Positions 1 through 6,633 of a DNA stretch of 6,633 nt are shown here, piece after piece; position 1 is the stretch's first letter; each line of letters opens with the position of its first letter. The notes below the pieces were generated by a model. That model was not told the DNA's origin and ran no database searches. It saw only the letters and a program-made list of their open reading frames with translations. The translations under genes were made by a program, and so were the position numbers. The DNA lies in contig JACMJD010000237.1 in the NCBI GenBank assembly GCA_014380825.1, positions 1 through 6,633 of the forward strand. The letters run 5' to 3'. Source of the stretch: Phycisphaerae bacterium. Lineage in GTDB: Bacteria > Planctomycetota > Phycisphaerae > Tepidisphaerales > Tepidisphaeraceae.

Positions 1-2668
1 GCAGGTTGTCGCCGAGCGCGGTTGCGTTGGCGCCGCCGTCAAACGTGATGCGGTTGATGCCGGTGAAAGCGCCGTTACTCGAATCGAGCACGAGTTGATC
101 GTCGCCCGCCAGACCGTTGACGAGGATCGATTCGATGTTGGCGACAGGCACCGTCTGCGTCGGCGCGCCAGTGGTCGGTACGTTGAACCAGATGTCGACG
201 GAGGTGCCGGCGGGCGTGAGTCGCAGCGTCCAAATGTCGTTGTTCGCCGTGCCGTTTAACGTCCGCGGCGTAGCGGGGCTGAGGGTCGTCAGTCGGGCGG
301 CGGCCCAGTCGCCGTGATCGTCGGTGATGCCGTTGCCGCCGTCTGTGATCACAAGGCGCAATTGGTTCGCGCCGGCGACGGACACATCGACTTGCCGTGT
401 CGCGGTCGCGTTGACCATCAGACCGCTGTCGAACACTTTCACGTTGTCGACAAACACCTGGAAGATGATCGACGCCGCGGCGGCGGATTCGTCATCCACG
501 CCCACGTCGGAAATAAATCGCTGATATGCACCGCCAAGGTTGTACGTGATCGACGATTCAGCGTGCGCGCCCAGGCCCTTGCCGTATAGCACGCCGTTGA
601 GCGAGAGCGTGCGTCCGTCGAACGCGTTGTTGTTGCCGTTGCTCATGTCGCGCTCGAACGGTCCCCATCCGTTCGTCGGCGTTCCGGTCGGGTTCAGGTC
701 GGACACGTACGTGATCGAGACAGGCTCCACGCTATAAAACGCGGTGTATGTCGCGTCGGCGGAGGGGAACGAAATTGAATGCTGCGCCGCGCCGCCGTCG
801 GACCAGCCGACGAAGTGATACGTCTTTCCGCCGGCCTCCTGCGTCGGCGCTGCCTCGAGCGATCGAGAGATTCCTTCGACGCCTTGGATCGTCGACGGCG
901 CCGTGCGCGGCTGGCCATCGAGATTCACAGACAGGCCCGGGAGATTTGTTTTCAACGTCAGGTTCGCTTTGCGTGGCTGAATGTCGCGCGTCGTGCTCTG
1001 CGTCAGCCCGGCGGAGTCGATCACGGTGAGCGTGATTCGATAGAAAACATTCGGGCTGGTTTCGCCGATGGTCGCGATCGTGAAGGACCCGTTGGTCACG
1101 CCCTTCGTGGGCGGGAGGTACGGATGCGAGTGCGTGTCGTGGAAGAGATCGACCTTCCAAGTGAACGCGCTTGCGGGAATTGTCGGGTCCTGCGCATCGG
1201 TTGCGGTGCCGGCGAAGAAAATCTCCTGCCCGCCACGATAAGTCGTGCCAACCGTCGGCGCGGTGATGACCGGGACGGGCCGCGTGTTTTGCGTGACGGT
1301 CAGGGTCGCGGCGTCGCTGGTGGCGTTGCCGAACGCGTTGGTCACGACGCAACGAAATGCAGCGCCGTTGTCCGCGGCTGAGACCGAAGCGATTGTGTAC
1401 GTGTCCGACGTCGCGCCGACGATGTCGACGTTATTTCGCTTCCACTGGAAGGTCAGTGGAGCGCTGCCCAGCGCGCTGACCGTGAACGAAGCCGCGTCGC
1501 CCGGCGTGGCCGTCTGGCTCTCCGGTTGCAGTGCGATCTGCGGCGCTTGCGCGGTCGAGTGTTGGATGCGGAAGACCTGACCCGTGCCCACGCCGCCCAC
1601 AGCCGTCGTGCGCGCCAGGTACCACAGCGCGCCATCGTCCGCGACCTTTAAGCCCGTCATAAAATTGGCGCCGGTCGCGAAGCCGTTGACCGATTTGGTG
1701 ACCGGATCGACGTAGCGGATCCATCCCGCCGGGAAGTCGCCGTAGAAATACTTGCCGTGGTATTGGGGCGGAAATGTGAAGATGTCGGGTTCGTAAAACG
1801 CCCCGCCGATCGTCGCCTGCCCCTCGGAGTGGTTGTACGTCAGGAACGGATTCGTGAGATTCGGAAACGCCAGCGGATCGAACGCGCCTTCGGTAATCGG
1901 CCAGCCGTAGTTTGCCCCGGCGACGCCTTGGTTGATCTCTTCCCACTGGTGCTCGCCGACGTCGTTGATGAAGAACTTTCCGGTGCTCGGCTGGAACGCG
2001 CTGGTGAACGGATTTCGCAATCCTCTGGCCCAGATCGCGCCGAAGATTCCGGTCGTCTGATCGACAAATGGATTGTCGGCCGGGATGGTCCCGTCCGGAT
2101 TGAACCGCAGGATCTTGCCGGCCACGACCTCCAGCGACTGCGAGTTAGTCGAAGAGAGATGGTCGCCGACCGTTAGATACAGCTTGCCATCCGGGCCGAA
2201 GTTCATCGCGCCGCCGAAATGTGCGTTGGTGGCGCCGATGTTCGGCAGATCGACCAGAACCTGCTCGGCGCTCGCCGCGGTGGTCGCGCCGGCGAGGAAT
2301 CGGCTGATCCGGTTGTGCGGCGCGGGCGCGTTGGCGGTGTAGTAGACGTAAACGTAGTCGGTTCCGCCGACCTCGCCGAAGGTTGGATCGAGCGTGATGC
2401 CAAGCAGGCCGCGTTCGAACGTGGAGTTCTCGGGCACGGTGGCGAAATTCGCCGCCAGCAGCGCGCCGTTTTTGATGAGCCGAATCTCGCCGGTCTGCTG
2501 GGTGACAAATACGCGCCCGTCCGGCGCCGTCGCGATCGCGGTGGGCGTGTTTAGACCGGTGGCGATCAATGTTTCCGTGAATCCTGGCGGAACGGTTGCC
2601 AGCAGCAGGCGGCCCTCAAGAGCATCGATCGCATACGGGCGGACCGCCCGCAAAAGTTGTCGGTTCAT
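1..2668 (-). CDS. Secreted multidomain glucose/sorbosone dehydrogenase-like protein (3' end beyond window)
   Basis: An open frame runs from ATG at 2668 to the left edge without a stop: 889 codons, C-terminus missing. Residues 16-24 (ALEGRLLLA) resemble the LEPR-XLL export-associated motif of large planctomycete proteins. Residues about 29-370 form a glucose/sorbosone dehydrogenase beta-propeller: His150 in AHFGG followed by FGPDGKLYLTVGD matches the catalytic His region, RGLRNPF (Arg218-Asn219) the PQQ-contact region, and NYGWP (253-257) is a family hallmark. The family oxidises aldoses or related sugars with PQQ in the periplasm or outside the cell; the substrate here is unknown. Then come an Ig-like domain (about 373-459, Trp409, Cys440), a PKD-like domain (464-565, His510/513/515), a beta domain with FVGWSDGG (566-648), an NPCBM-like carbohydrate-binding domain (650-797) and a Gly/Asp-rich stretch with VNGLAGDDQL (from 800). 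GGGAG-like purines precede the ATG. The family call is firm; cofactor and substrate are inferred. Confidence 0.9.
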   Translation of the reverse strand, partial: MNRQLLRAVRPYAIDALEGRLLLATVPPGFTETLIATGLNTPTAIATAPDGRVFVTQQTGEIRLIKNGALLAANFATVPENSTFERGLLGITLDPTFGEVGGTDYVYVYYTANAPAPHNRISRFLAGATTAASAEQVLVDLPNIGATNAHFGGAMNFGPDGKLYLTVGDHLSSTNSQSLEVVAGKILRFNPDGTIPADNPFVDQTTGIFGAIWARGLRNPFTSAFQPSTGKFFINDVGEHQWEEINQGVAGANYGWPITEGAFDPLAFPNLTNPFLTYNHSEGQATIGGAFYEPDIFTFPPQYHGKYFYGDFPAGWIRYVDPVTKSVNGFATGANFMTGLKVADDGALWYLARTTAVGGVGTGQVFRIQHSTAQAPQIALQPESQTATPGDAASFTVSALGSAPLTFQWKRNNVDIVGATSDTYTIASVSAADNGAAFRCVVTNAFGNATSDAATLTVTQNTRPVPVITAPTVGTTYRGGQEIFFAGTATDAQDPTIPASAFTWKVDLFHDTHSHPYLPPTKGVTNGSFTIATIGETSPNVFYRITLTVIDSAGLTQSTTRDIQPRKANLTLKTNLPGLSVNLDGQPRTAPSTIQGVEGISRSLEAAPTQEAGGKTYHFVGWSDGGAAQHSISFPSADATYTAFYSVEPVSITYVSDLNPTGTPTNGWGPFERDMSNGNNNAFDGRTLSLNGVLYGKGLGAHAESSITYNLGGAYQRFISDVGVDDESAAAASIIFQVFVDNVKVFDSGLMVNATATRQVDVSVAGANQLRLVITDGGNGITDDHGDWAAARLTTLSPATPRTLNGTANNDIWTLRLTPAGTSVDIWFNVPTTGAPTQTVPVANIESILVNGLAGDDQLVLDSSNGAFTGINRITFDGGANATALGDNL

Positions 2669-2902
2669 TCCCTTACTCTCCCTCTCTCCTAGACGTGAAG
2701 TACGATAGTAAGGGCAAATGTATCAAGCTTTGGCAACAGGCGCATGAGAAAAACTTTGTCGACATCAGTTGTCCACGCTTGGGTGACGTGAGCGGGATTC
2801 GTTCGCGTGTGCGTCGCGACCACTTGGCAGCCAAACGCCGCACGTTCCCGACATAGTGCGCGCGAAGTTCCCACGCTCGCTCTCGGCTGATAGGGAAAAC
2901 CC
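2669..2902. other. Intergenic gap, probable promoter region of the dehydrogenase-like gene
   Basis: This is the only long non-coding gap in the window. It separates the flippase/secreted-protein pair from the dehydrogenase-like gene, both on the minus strand. The part nearest the downstream gene (about 2697-2760) is visibly more AT-rich than the surroundings, as expected for a promoter. A TTGATA-like hexamer is readable on the minus strand there, but no matching -10 box at proper spacing follows, so I do not place a promoter. No hairpin with a T tract was found, so a transcript from the upstream block could read through. Short open frames in the gap have no ribosome site and no recognisable protein. 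Confidence 0.4.
2671..2690 (-). promoter_or_regulatory. Purine-rich ribosome binding site of the dehydrogenase-like gene
   Basis: On the minus strand, a run of A and G precedes the ATG at 2668. GGGAG (2682-2678) lies 9 bases from the start codon, and AGGAGAG (2690-2684) lies a little further upstream. This supports the ATG that places the ALEGRLLLA motif close to the N-terminus. The spacing of the nearer core is good, while the farther core is too distant to be the main site. Confidence 0.6.
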
Positions 2903-3604
2903 TCAACGATTGTCGGATGGGGCACTCGTCGGGCGCGTACTGGGTATGGTCGCGGGGCGGGGTTCGCGCATCGATCGAGCGATCGTTCCGTGTACGCGGT
3001 CCTGGATCGCGGCCTTCAAGTCCGCGACGGAAACGAATCGTCCGCCGCGCGTGTCGGTTGCGAGCTCATTGAGGGCGGCGGAGAACTCGTGAAGCATCGC
3101 CAGTTGTTGCGGCAACTGCTGCCGCGTCGCGCCGGCGAAGCTGAACAAATCGATCCGCCACATCCCGTCCTGTCCGCGCCGCAGCGTCAGCGTGTGATCG
3201 CGCGCGGGGAGTTTGATCGTTGCGATATCGCCGCGCTCCTCGAGCGAGGCGGAATCGACGCCCGTGAGATCGGCCGGCAAAAACGCCTTGCCGGCGATTG
3301 GGTCACCGCTGTCGCCAAAACGCGCATTCGCGGCGGCGGACAATCGCGACGATGCAACGACCACGCCCCCGAGCGCATCGTTCAGCTTGCGTTGATCCTC
3401 GTCGGCGGCGAACAGCAGATCGCGAAGTGCCGTTTCGTCCGCTGCTTCCATCGCCACGCGCAACGCCTTGGCGGCGCTGCGCGGCGTGGTTCGACTGATT
3501 GCAGCGTTGGTGGCGGGTGTTGTCGTCGGCGCGGTTGTTTGCGCGACCAGCACTGCGCCGGTCGCGCAGAGCAACAGTACGATCGATCGGCCGAGCATCT
3601 TCAT
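2903..3604 (-). CDS. Secreted protein of unknown function, translationally coupled to the flippase
   Basis: This 233-residue protein is not one I recognise. The start is ATG at 3604, sharing ATGA with the stop of the flippase upstream (TGA 3603-3601), which implies translational coupling; no independent Shine-Dalgarno is visible. A second ATG two codons later (3598) is possible. Residues 1-21 form a Sec signal peptide: Lys2 and Arg6, a hydrophobic core SIVLLLCATGAVLVA, and likely cleavage after Ala21. Cys13 sits in the core but does not fit a lipobox. Residues 22-44 are Thr/Pro/Ala-rich, probably a flexible linker. The folded part (about 45-205) has helices rich in Ala and charged residues, then a strand pattern ending in GMWRIDLFSF (147-156), which recalls NTF2-like or SnoaL-like folds; that is only a guess. 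The tail (212-233) is Pro/Ser/Thr-rich. It may act in the periplasm in the same polysaccharide pathway as the flippase. Confidence 0.75.
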   Translation of the reverse strand: MKMLGRSIVLLLCATGAVLVAQTTAPTTTPATNAAISRTTPRSAAKALRVAMEAADETALRDLLFAADEDQRKLNDALGGVVVASSRLSAAANARFGDSGDPIAGKAFLPADLTGVDSASLEERGDIATIKLPARDHTLTLRRGQDGMWRIDLFSFAGATRQQLPQQLAMLHEFSAALNELATDTRGGRFVSVADLKAAIQDRVHGTIARSMREPRPATIPSTRPTSAPSDNR

Positions 3605-5022
3605 GACTTGTTGAAGATATACCGTTTGATCATCCACGGGTAACCCCACACGCTGGTCAGCACCGCCGTGATCGGCGTGGCCCAGGCGACGCCTTCAACG
3701 CCGAACGGCTTTACGAGCGCGATCGCGAGGATCAGGTTCAATATCGCATGGCCCGAATAGAACACGATCTGCGGCTTGAGCACGTTGACCGAATTGAGAA
3801 TGATCGATCGGCTGTCGACCCAAGCGCGAAGCACGAACGTGATCGTGATGGCCAGGATCAAGCTGCGCGAGAAGGTCACGCCCGCGGCGGCGGGAAAACG
3901 TGCGAGTACCGGGCCCGCGAACAGCAGCAGCGACACGCCGATGCAACCCATGATTCCCATTCCAATCAGCATCGAGAAGCGAAGACTTTTGCGCACCCAC
4001 GCAAAATCGCCCCGCCGCACCGCTTCGCCGCTGGCGGGCCAGAGCGGGTTCAGCAGCATCATGAACACCCCGTAGCCCGCGAGAAACACGCGACCGAGAA
4101 TCGCGTACGGCGCGACGTCCTCCGGCGAAAGGCCGATGCCGATGATCAGCTTGTCCGATTGAAACAGCAGCACCGCCGACATCTGAAGCGCGAACAGCAG
4201 GATGCTCGCCGACATCATGCGCTTCAGTAGCTGCCAGTCGAACAAGCGCCAGGTGGGTCGAAGAAACGGCTTCTCGTGATAAAAGATCAGTGCAAGATTG
4301 ACGATGCGCACAATCGTCTGCACGCCCGTAATCGCCAGCACCACGCCGATGATGCCAAGGCTCGGGAACTGGACGACCACGAAGCACGCCACGAGCGAGG
4401 CGGCCTTCGCCACGCCATCCCAGATGTTGTTGAGATGCGTCTCCTGATATCCCGTGTAAATGGCCGACGGAATCCCAGCGATGAAGCCGAGCAGCGTGAG
4501 AAATCCGGCAAGCCAGAATGCCCACGGAATCTCGCGCGCCGCCCGCGGATCGGGCACCTCGAACACGCGCGACCACGGAATCAGCGGCGTGATCATGCTG
4601 AGCACCAGCAACCCGACAAGCACCGTGATCAGCAGCGCCGGCGTGAGCGACGACGTGTAGCGCCTGGCCAATCTGCGATCGTCCGTGACGTGGCATTCAG
4701 TCAAATGATTCACCAGCCCCAGCGTCAGGCCGGCATTCGTCAGGCCGATGTACATCGCCAGCGCGCCGATCGATTCGTACAAGCCGTAGCGCGCCGTTCC
4801 CAGATACTTCAGGAACAGCGGGATCGTGATCAGCGGCAGCAGGAACGAAATCGGGCGAGTGACGACGGACGAGAAGATCGATTGCCTCAGCCGCTTGCTG
4901 CGAATTGCGCGATGATCAGGCTGTGCCGAATAATCCAAGGTTGGCGCCAGGGCGCTGCGCGCGAGCGCCGCGCCTTCGCCGGATGCGTCAAGCGGATCAA
5001 GCTGGCCTGGAAGATCGCTCAT
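3601..5022 (-). CDS. Polysaccharide flippase, MOP superfamily (Wzx-like)
   Basis: This 473-residue integral membrane protein is of the usual length for oligosaccharide flippases. Such proteins move lipid-linked glycan units across the inner membrane. About 12 hydrophobic segments can be read, near residues 49-71, 84-104, 127-148, 167-190, 204-217, 221-247, 270-290, 303-325, 348-374, 386-407, 418-437 and 442-466, followed by a basic C-terminus (KRYIFNKS). The opening SSVVTRPISFLLPLITIPLF and KYLGTARYGLYES are typical of the family's first helix and loop. PLWPASGEAVRRGDFAWV (326-343) is shared almost motif for motif with the second flippase in this window. A hydrophilic N-terminal stretch of about 47 residues before the first helix is longer than usual. 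ATG 5022 has only a weak ribosome site, but it begins 16 bases after the methyltransferase stop, so coupling or read-on ribosomes are plausible. The substrate cannot be told from sequence. Confidence 0.88.
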   Translation of the reverse strand: MSDLPGQLDPLDASGEGAALARSALAPTLDYSAQPDHRAIRSKRLRQSIFSSVVTRPISFLLPLITIPLFLKYLGTARYGLYESIGALAMYIGLTNAGLTLGLVNHLTECHVTDDRRLARRYTSSLTPALLITVLVGLLVLSMITPLIPWSRVFEVPDPRAAREIPWAFWLAGFLTLLGFIAGIPSAIYTGYQETHLNNIWDGVAKAASLVACFVVVQFPSLGIIGVVLAITGVQTIVRIVNLALIFYHEKPFLRPTWRLFDWQLLKRMMSASILLFALQMSAVLLFQSDKLIIGIGLSPEDVAPYAILGRVFLAGYGVFMMLLNPLWPASGEAVRRGDFAWVRKSLRFSMLIGMGIMGCIGVSLLLFAGPVLARFPAAAGVTFSRSLILAITITFVLRAWVDSRSIILNSVNVLKPQIVFYSGHAILNLILAIALVKPFGVEGVAWATPITAVLTSVWGYPWMIKRYIFNKS

Positions 5023-5038
5023 GGATTGGTCGATCCGT

Positions 5039-5773
5039 TCAGGCGAACTTCTCGCTCCAACGACCGTCTTTCAGCAGCGGATGGCCTTCTTTGATGAACA
5101 GGAAATCGCCCTGCGCCAGCGCGCCATCCAGCGGGCGATGCCACAGGCTGGGAACGTCGTAAACGCGATAACCATGATCGTGGCAAAACGTGATCGAGTC
5201 ATACGCGAGCGGACAACCTTTTTGCAGCTCGATGAAGCTCACCTCGAGGAGCAACATCTGCCCGCGCCGCATGCATTCCGTCGCGCCTTTAAGCGCTTCC
5301 AATTCCGCCCCTTGAAGATCCAGCTTGATCAGATCCGGCCAGGGGAAGCTCATCGATTGCACGAGCTTGTCGAGCGTGGTGATCGGATAATCCTTCACCT
5401 GCCCGAACGATTCGCCGCGGCTGTTTTTCAGCATCGAGCTTTGCGTGTCGGCGACGTTGAACTGCACGGTGCCTTCGGCCGCGCCGATCAGCGTGAGCGC
5501 ATATTCCACGCCCGGCACTTCGTGCTTGGTTTTTTCAAGCCCGTCCTTGCATTCGACGCGCGGCTCGACGCACAACACGCGCGCTTCCGGGAACGTCGTT
5601 TTGAATTCACGTGCCCACGAACCATCCGATGCGCCGCCGTCAATCGCGGAGGCAAGGTTCAACCCGCGCCGCTTGGCGGCGCCGAGTTTCACCTGCTGGA
5701 TGCTGAACTGCCCCGGCGGACGCGACATCACAATCCCACGCGACAACAGCAACTTTTTCACGAACTCTCGCAA
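5039..5773 (-). CDS. FkbM family SAM-dependent methyltransferase
   Basis: This 244-residue enzyme probably transfers a methyl group from S-adenosylmethionine to a hydroxyl of a sugar or lipid-linked glycan, as proposed for FkbM homologues in polysaccharide loci. AIDGGASDGSW (43-53) is the glycine-rich SAM-binding motif, VEP (69-71) carries the acidic residue after the second strand, ITTLDKLV (131-138) and above all LIKLDLQGAELEALKGA (148-164) are the FkbM signature, and LLLEVSF (174-180) is the next core strand. There is no signal peptide or membrane helix, so it is cytoplasmic. The start is TTG at 5773. It is the first start-like codon after the upstream in-frame TGA at 5846-5848, and GAGAGG lies 7 bases before it. 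An ATG 15 codons later (5728) would be the alternative. It sits between two flippase genes on the same strand, which supports a role in modifying their cargo. Confidence 0.88.
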   Translation of the reverse strand: MREFVKKLLLSRGIVMSRPPGQFSIQQVKLGAAKRRGLNLASAIDGGASDGSWAREFKTTFPEARVLCVEPRVECKDGLEKTKHEVPGVEYALTLIGAAEGTVQFNVADTQSSMLKNSRGESFGQVKDYPITTLDKLVQSMSFPWPDLIKLDLQGAELEALKGATECMRRGQMLLLEVSFIELQKGCPLAYDSITFCHDHGYRVYDVPSLWHRPLDGALAQGDFLFIKEGHPLLKDGRWSEKFA

Positions 5774-5780
5774 AGCTGAA

Positions 5781-5786
5781 CCTCTC
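5781..5786 (-). promoter_or_regulatory. Shine-Dalgarno site that decides the TTG start of the methyltransferase
   Basis: The minus strand reads GAGAGG, then 7 bases, then TTG (5773-5771). This is a close match to the anti-Shine-Dalgarno with ideal spacing. No ATG, GTG or TTG occurs in frame between the upstream stop and this TTG, so the site strongly favours TTG over the internal ATG at 5728. Confidence 0.65.
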
Positions 5787-5845
5787 GTATTCTTGAGAAA
5801 ATGGCCCGCAAAACATAACGGAGTGACGCGGCGAATGACAGCGGC

Positions 5846-6633
5846 TCACGTCGCGGCCGTCGCATTCGTTGGCGGCTGCATCCGTGATAGAAACCGCCGC
5901 GCGTACCAGGCGCTGGGGATGACGAAGCAGACGAAGTTGGCGATCACCGTTCCAAAGACGACGCCCGGCACGCCGTACAACTTTGTCAGCCAGATCGACA
6001 GCGCCAAATTGGAGATGGCCATCGCGATCCAGCAGGCAAGTTGGAAGCGGACGATGGACAGCCCGTTCAGCAGCGTCGACAGCGGCGCGTGCAGGCCGGC
6101 CACGATCAGGTAGAGCGCGAACGCGACGAGCAGCGCCCTAGTCGGCACGACCGCGTCTTTCACCCAAAGCTGGATGATCCACCGCCCCGCCACCACCAGC
6201 ACGATCGCGGCGATCAGGTGGAATGCGAAGCTGATGACGAGCGATCGGCGAAGCGTGCGTTTCACCCACGCGACATCGCCGCGCGCCCGCGCTTCGGCGT
6301 AAGCGGGCCAGAGCGGGATCAGGAAGAATCCGATGAGGACGGTAACGATCGAGAACAATCGGAATGGCACGTTGTATTGAGTCACGGCTTGCGGCCCGAG
6401 AATTCGCGTGAGGACGAAGCTGTCGGATGTGTACCCCACGGCGACGCTCGCGCCGATCACGAAGAAAAGCACGCTTGCCTTCAGCAGCCGCGTCGCGGTC
6501 GGCCAATGAAAGTCGCGCCACGCGGGCGTGAGCCAGCGGCGCTGGAATCCGAAGAGATAGATCGCGTTGATCGCGCGCACGACCAGCGAAGCGCCAAGCC
6601 AGAAGATCGTCAGGCCCACCAGTCCGTAGCCGA
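5846..6633 (-). CDS. Polysaccharide flippase, MOP superfamily, C-terminal part (5' end beyond window)
   Basis: The frame is open to the right edge and ends at TGA 5848-5846. About 261 residues are visible, which by alignment to the complete flippase at 3601-5022 correspond to its residues 223 to the end; roughly 220 N-terminal residues lie outside. A GTG at 6619 lies inside the coding frame (preceded by Gly-Tyr-Gly-Leu) and is not the true start. About seven hydrophobic segments are visible. IPLWPAYAEARARGDVAWVK matches the PLWPA...RGD.AWV stretch of the other copy, and TPAWRDFHW matches RPTWRLFDW. LYGVPGVVFGTVIANFV near the end is the usual helix-loop-helix of this family. The protein likely moves a lipid-linked glycan across the inner membrane. 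It is 72 bases upstream of the methyltransferase gene on the same strand. The tail (QPPTNATAAT) is soluble. Whether both flippases serve the same glycan cannot be told. Confidence 0.87.
   Translation of the reverse strand, partial: GYGLVGLTIFWLGASLVVRAINAIYLFGFQRRWLTPAWRDFHWPTATRLLKASVLFFVIGASVAVGYTSDSFVLTRILGPQAVTQYNVPFRLFSIVTVLIGFFLIPLWPAYAEARARGDVAWVKRTLRRSLVISFAFHLIAAIVLVVAGRWIIQLWVKDAVVPTRALLVAFALYLIVAGLHAPLSTLLNGLSIVRFQLACWIAMAISNLALSIWLTKLYGVPGVVFGTVIANFVCFVIPSAWYARRFLSRMQPPTNATAAT

Noticed and set aside
732..1381. Overlapping frames of about 200 codons on both strands
   Set aside because: Both are out-of-frame shadows of the dehydrogenase-like gene, whose own frame carries Ig, PKD-like and NPCBM features continuously through this stretch.
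2824..2834. Palindrome TTGGCAGCCAA as an operator upstream of the dehydrogenase-like gene
   Set aside because: Five-base arms are expected by chance in a gap of this size, and no second copy was seen.
2892..2903. Short inverted repeat AGGG-AAAA-CCCT at the stop of the secreted protein gene, as a terminator
   Set aside because: The stem is only 4 base pairs and no T tract follows on the minus strand.
2673..2925. Two small minus-strand frames of about 77 codons in the intergenic gap
   Set aside because: They overlap each other and the end of the upstream gene, have no ribosome site and give no recognisable protein.
2990..3643. Plus-strand open frame (217 codons) opposite the secreted unknown protein
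   Set aside because: The minus-strand frame has a signal peptide, a coupled start and a plausible fold pattern; the plus-strand product is Arg/Cys-rich and shadow-like.
4276..5094. Long open frame on the plus strand (272 codons)
   Set aside because: It lies opposite the flippase gene and encodes an Arg/Gln/Asp-rich product without family features, typical of the antisense shadow of a GC-rich membrane protein gene.
5021..5779. Long open frame on the plus strand (252 codons) opposite the methyltransferase
   Set aside because: The minus-strand frame has the complete FkbM signature; the plus-strand product is Arg/His/Phe-rich with no recognisable domain.

Overview
All genes that can be supported in this window lie on the minus strand and are read right to left. 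The DNA is GC-rich. The large protein at the left begins with a short segment (residues 16-24, ALEGRLLLA) like the 'LEPR-XLL' type N-terminal motif of large exported planctomycete proteins, and it is built from many extracellular domains. I therefore infer a member of the Planctomycetota. No rRNA or other taxonomic marker is present, so this rests on style and motif only.

Right block (about 2903-6633): a compact run of four genes that looks like part of a surface-polysaccharide locus. In transcription order it holds the C-terminal half of a polysaccharide flippase of the MOP superfamily (cut by the window end), an FkbM-type SAM-dependent methyltransferase with a TTG start and a good Shine-Dalgarno, a second complete 12-helix flippase that is a clear paralogue of the first, and a small secreted protein of unknown function whose ATG overlaps the flippase stop (ATGA). 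The likely theme is methylation and membrane translocation of a lipid-linked glycan. No glycosyltransferase, polymerase or ligase is visible here; they may lie beyond 6633.

A 234-base gap (2669-2902) separates this block from the left gene and probably holds that gene's promoter, though no convincing sigma-70 boxes or terminator can be read.

Left block (1-2668): the first 889 codons of a large exported protein, open at the left edge. It has a glucose/sorbosone dehydrogenase-type six-bladed propeller (probably PQQ-dependent), then an Ig-like domain, a PKD-like domain with an HxxHxH motif, a Gly-Trp-containing beta domain, an NPCBM carbohydrate-binding domain and the start of a Gly/Asp-rich repeat region. 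It looks like an extracellular sugar-oxidising or sugar-binding enzyme. Any link to the polysaccharide genes is position only.

No RNA genes, CRISPR arrays, insertion sequences or attachment sites were seen. I do not see a clearly new system. The most unusual points are the paired flippases around one methyltransferase, the unknown secreted protein translationally coupled to a flippase, and the domain stack on the dehydrogenase.
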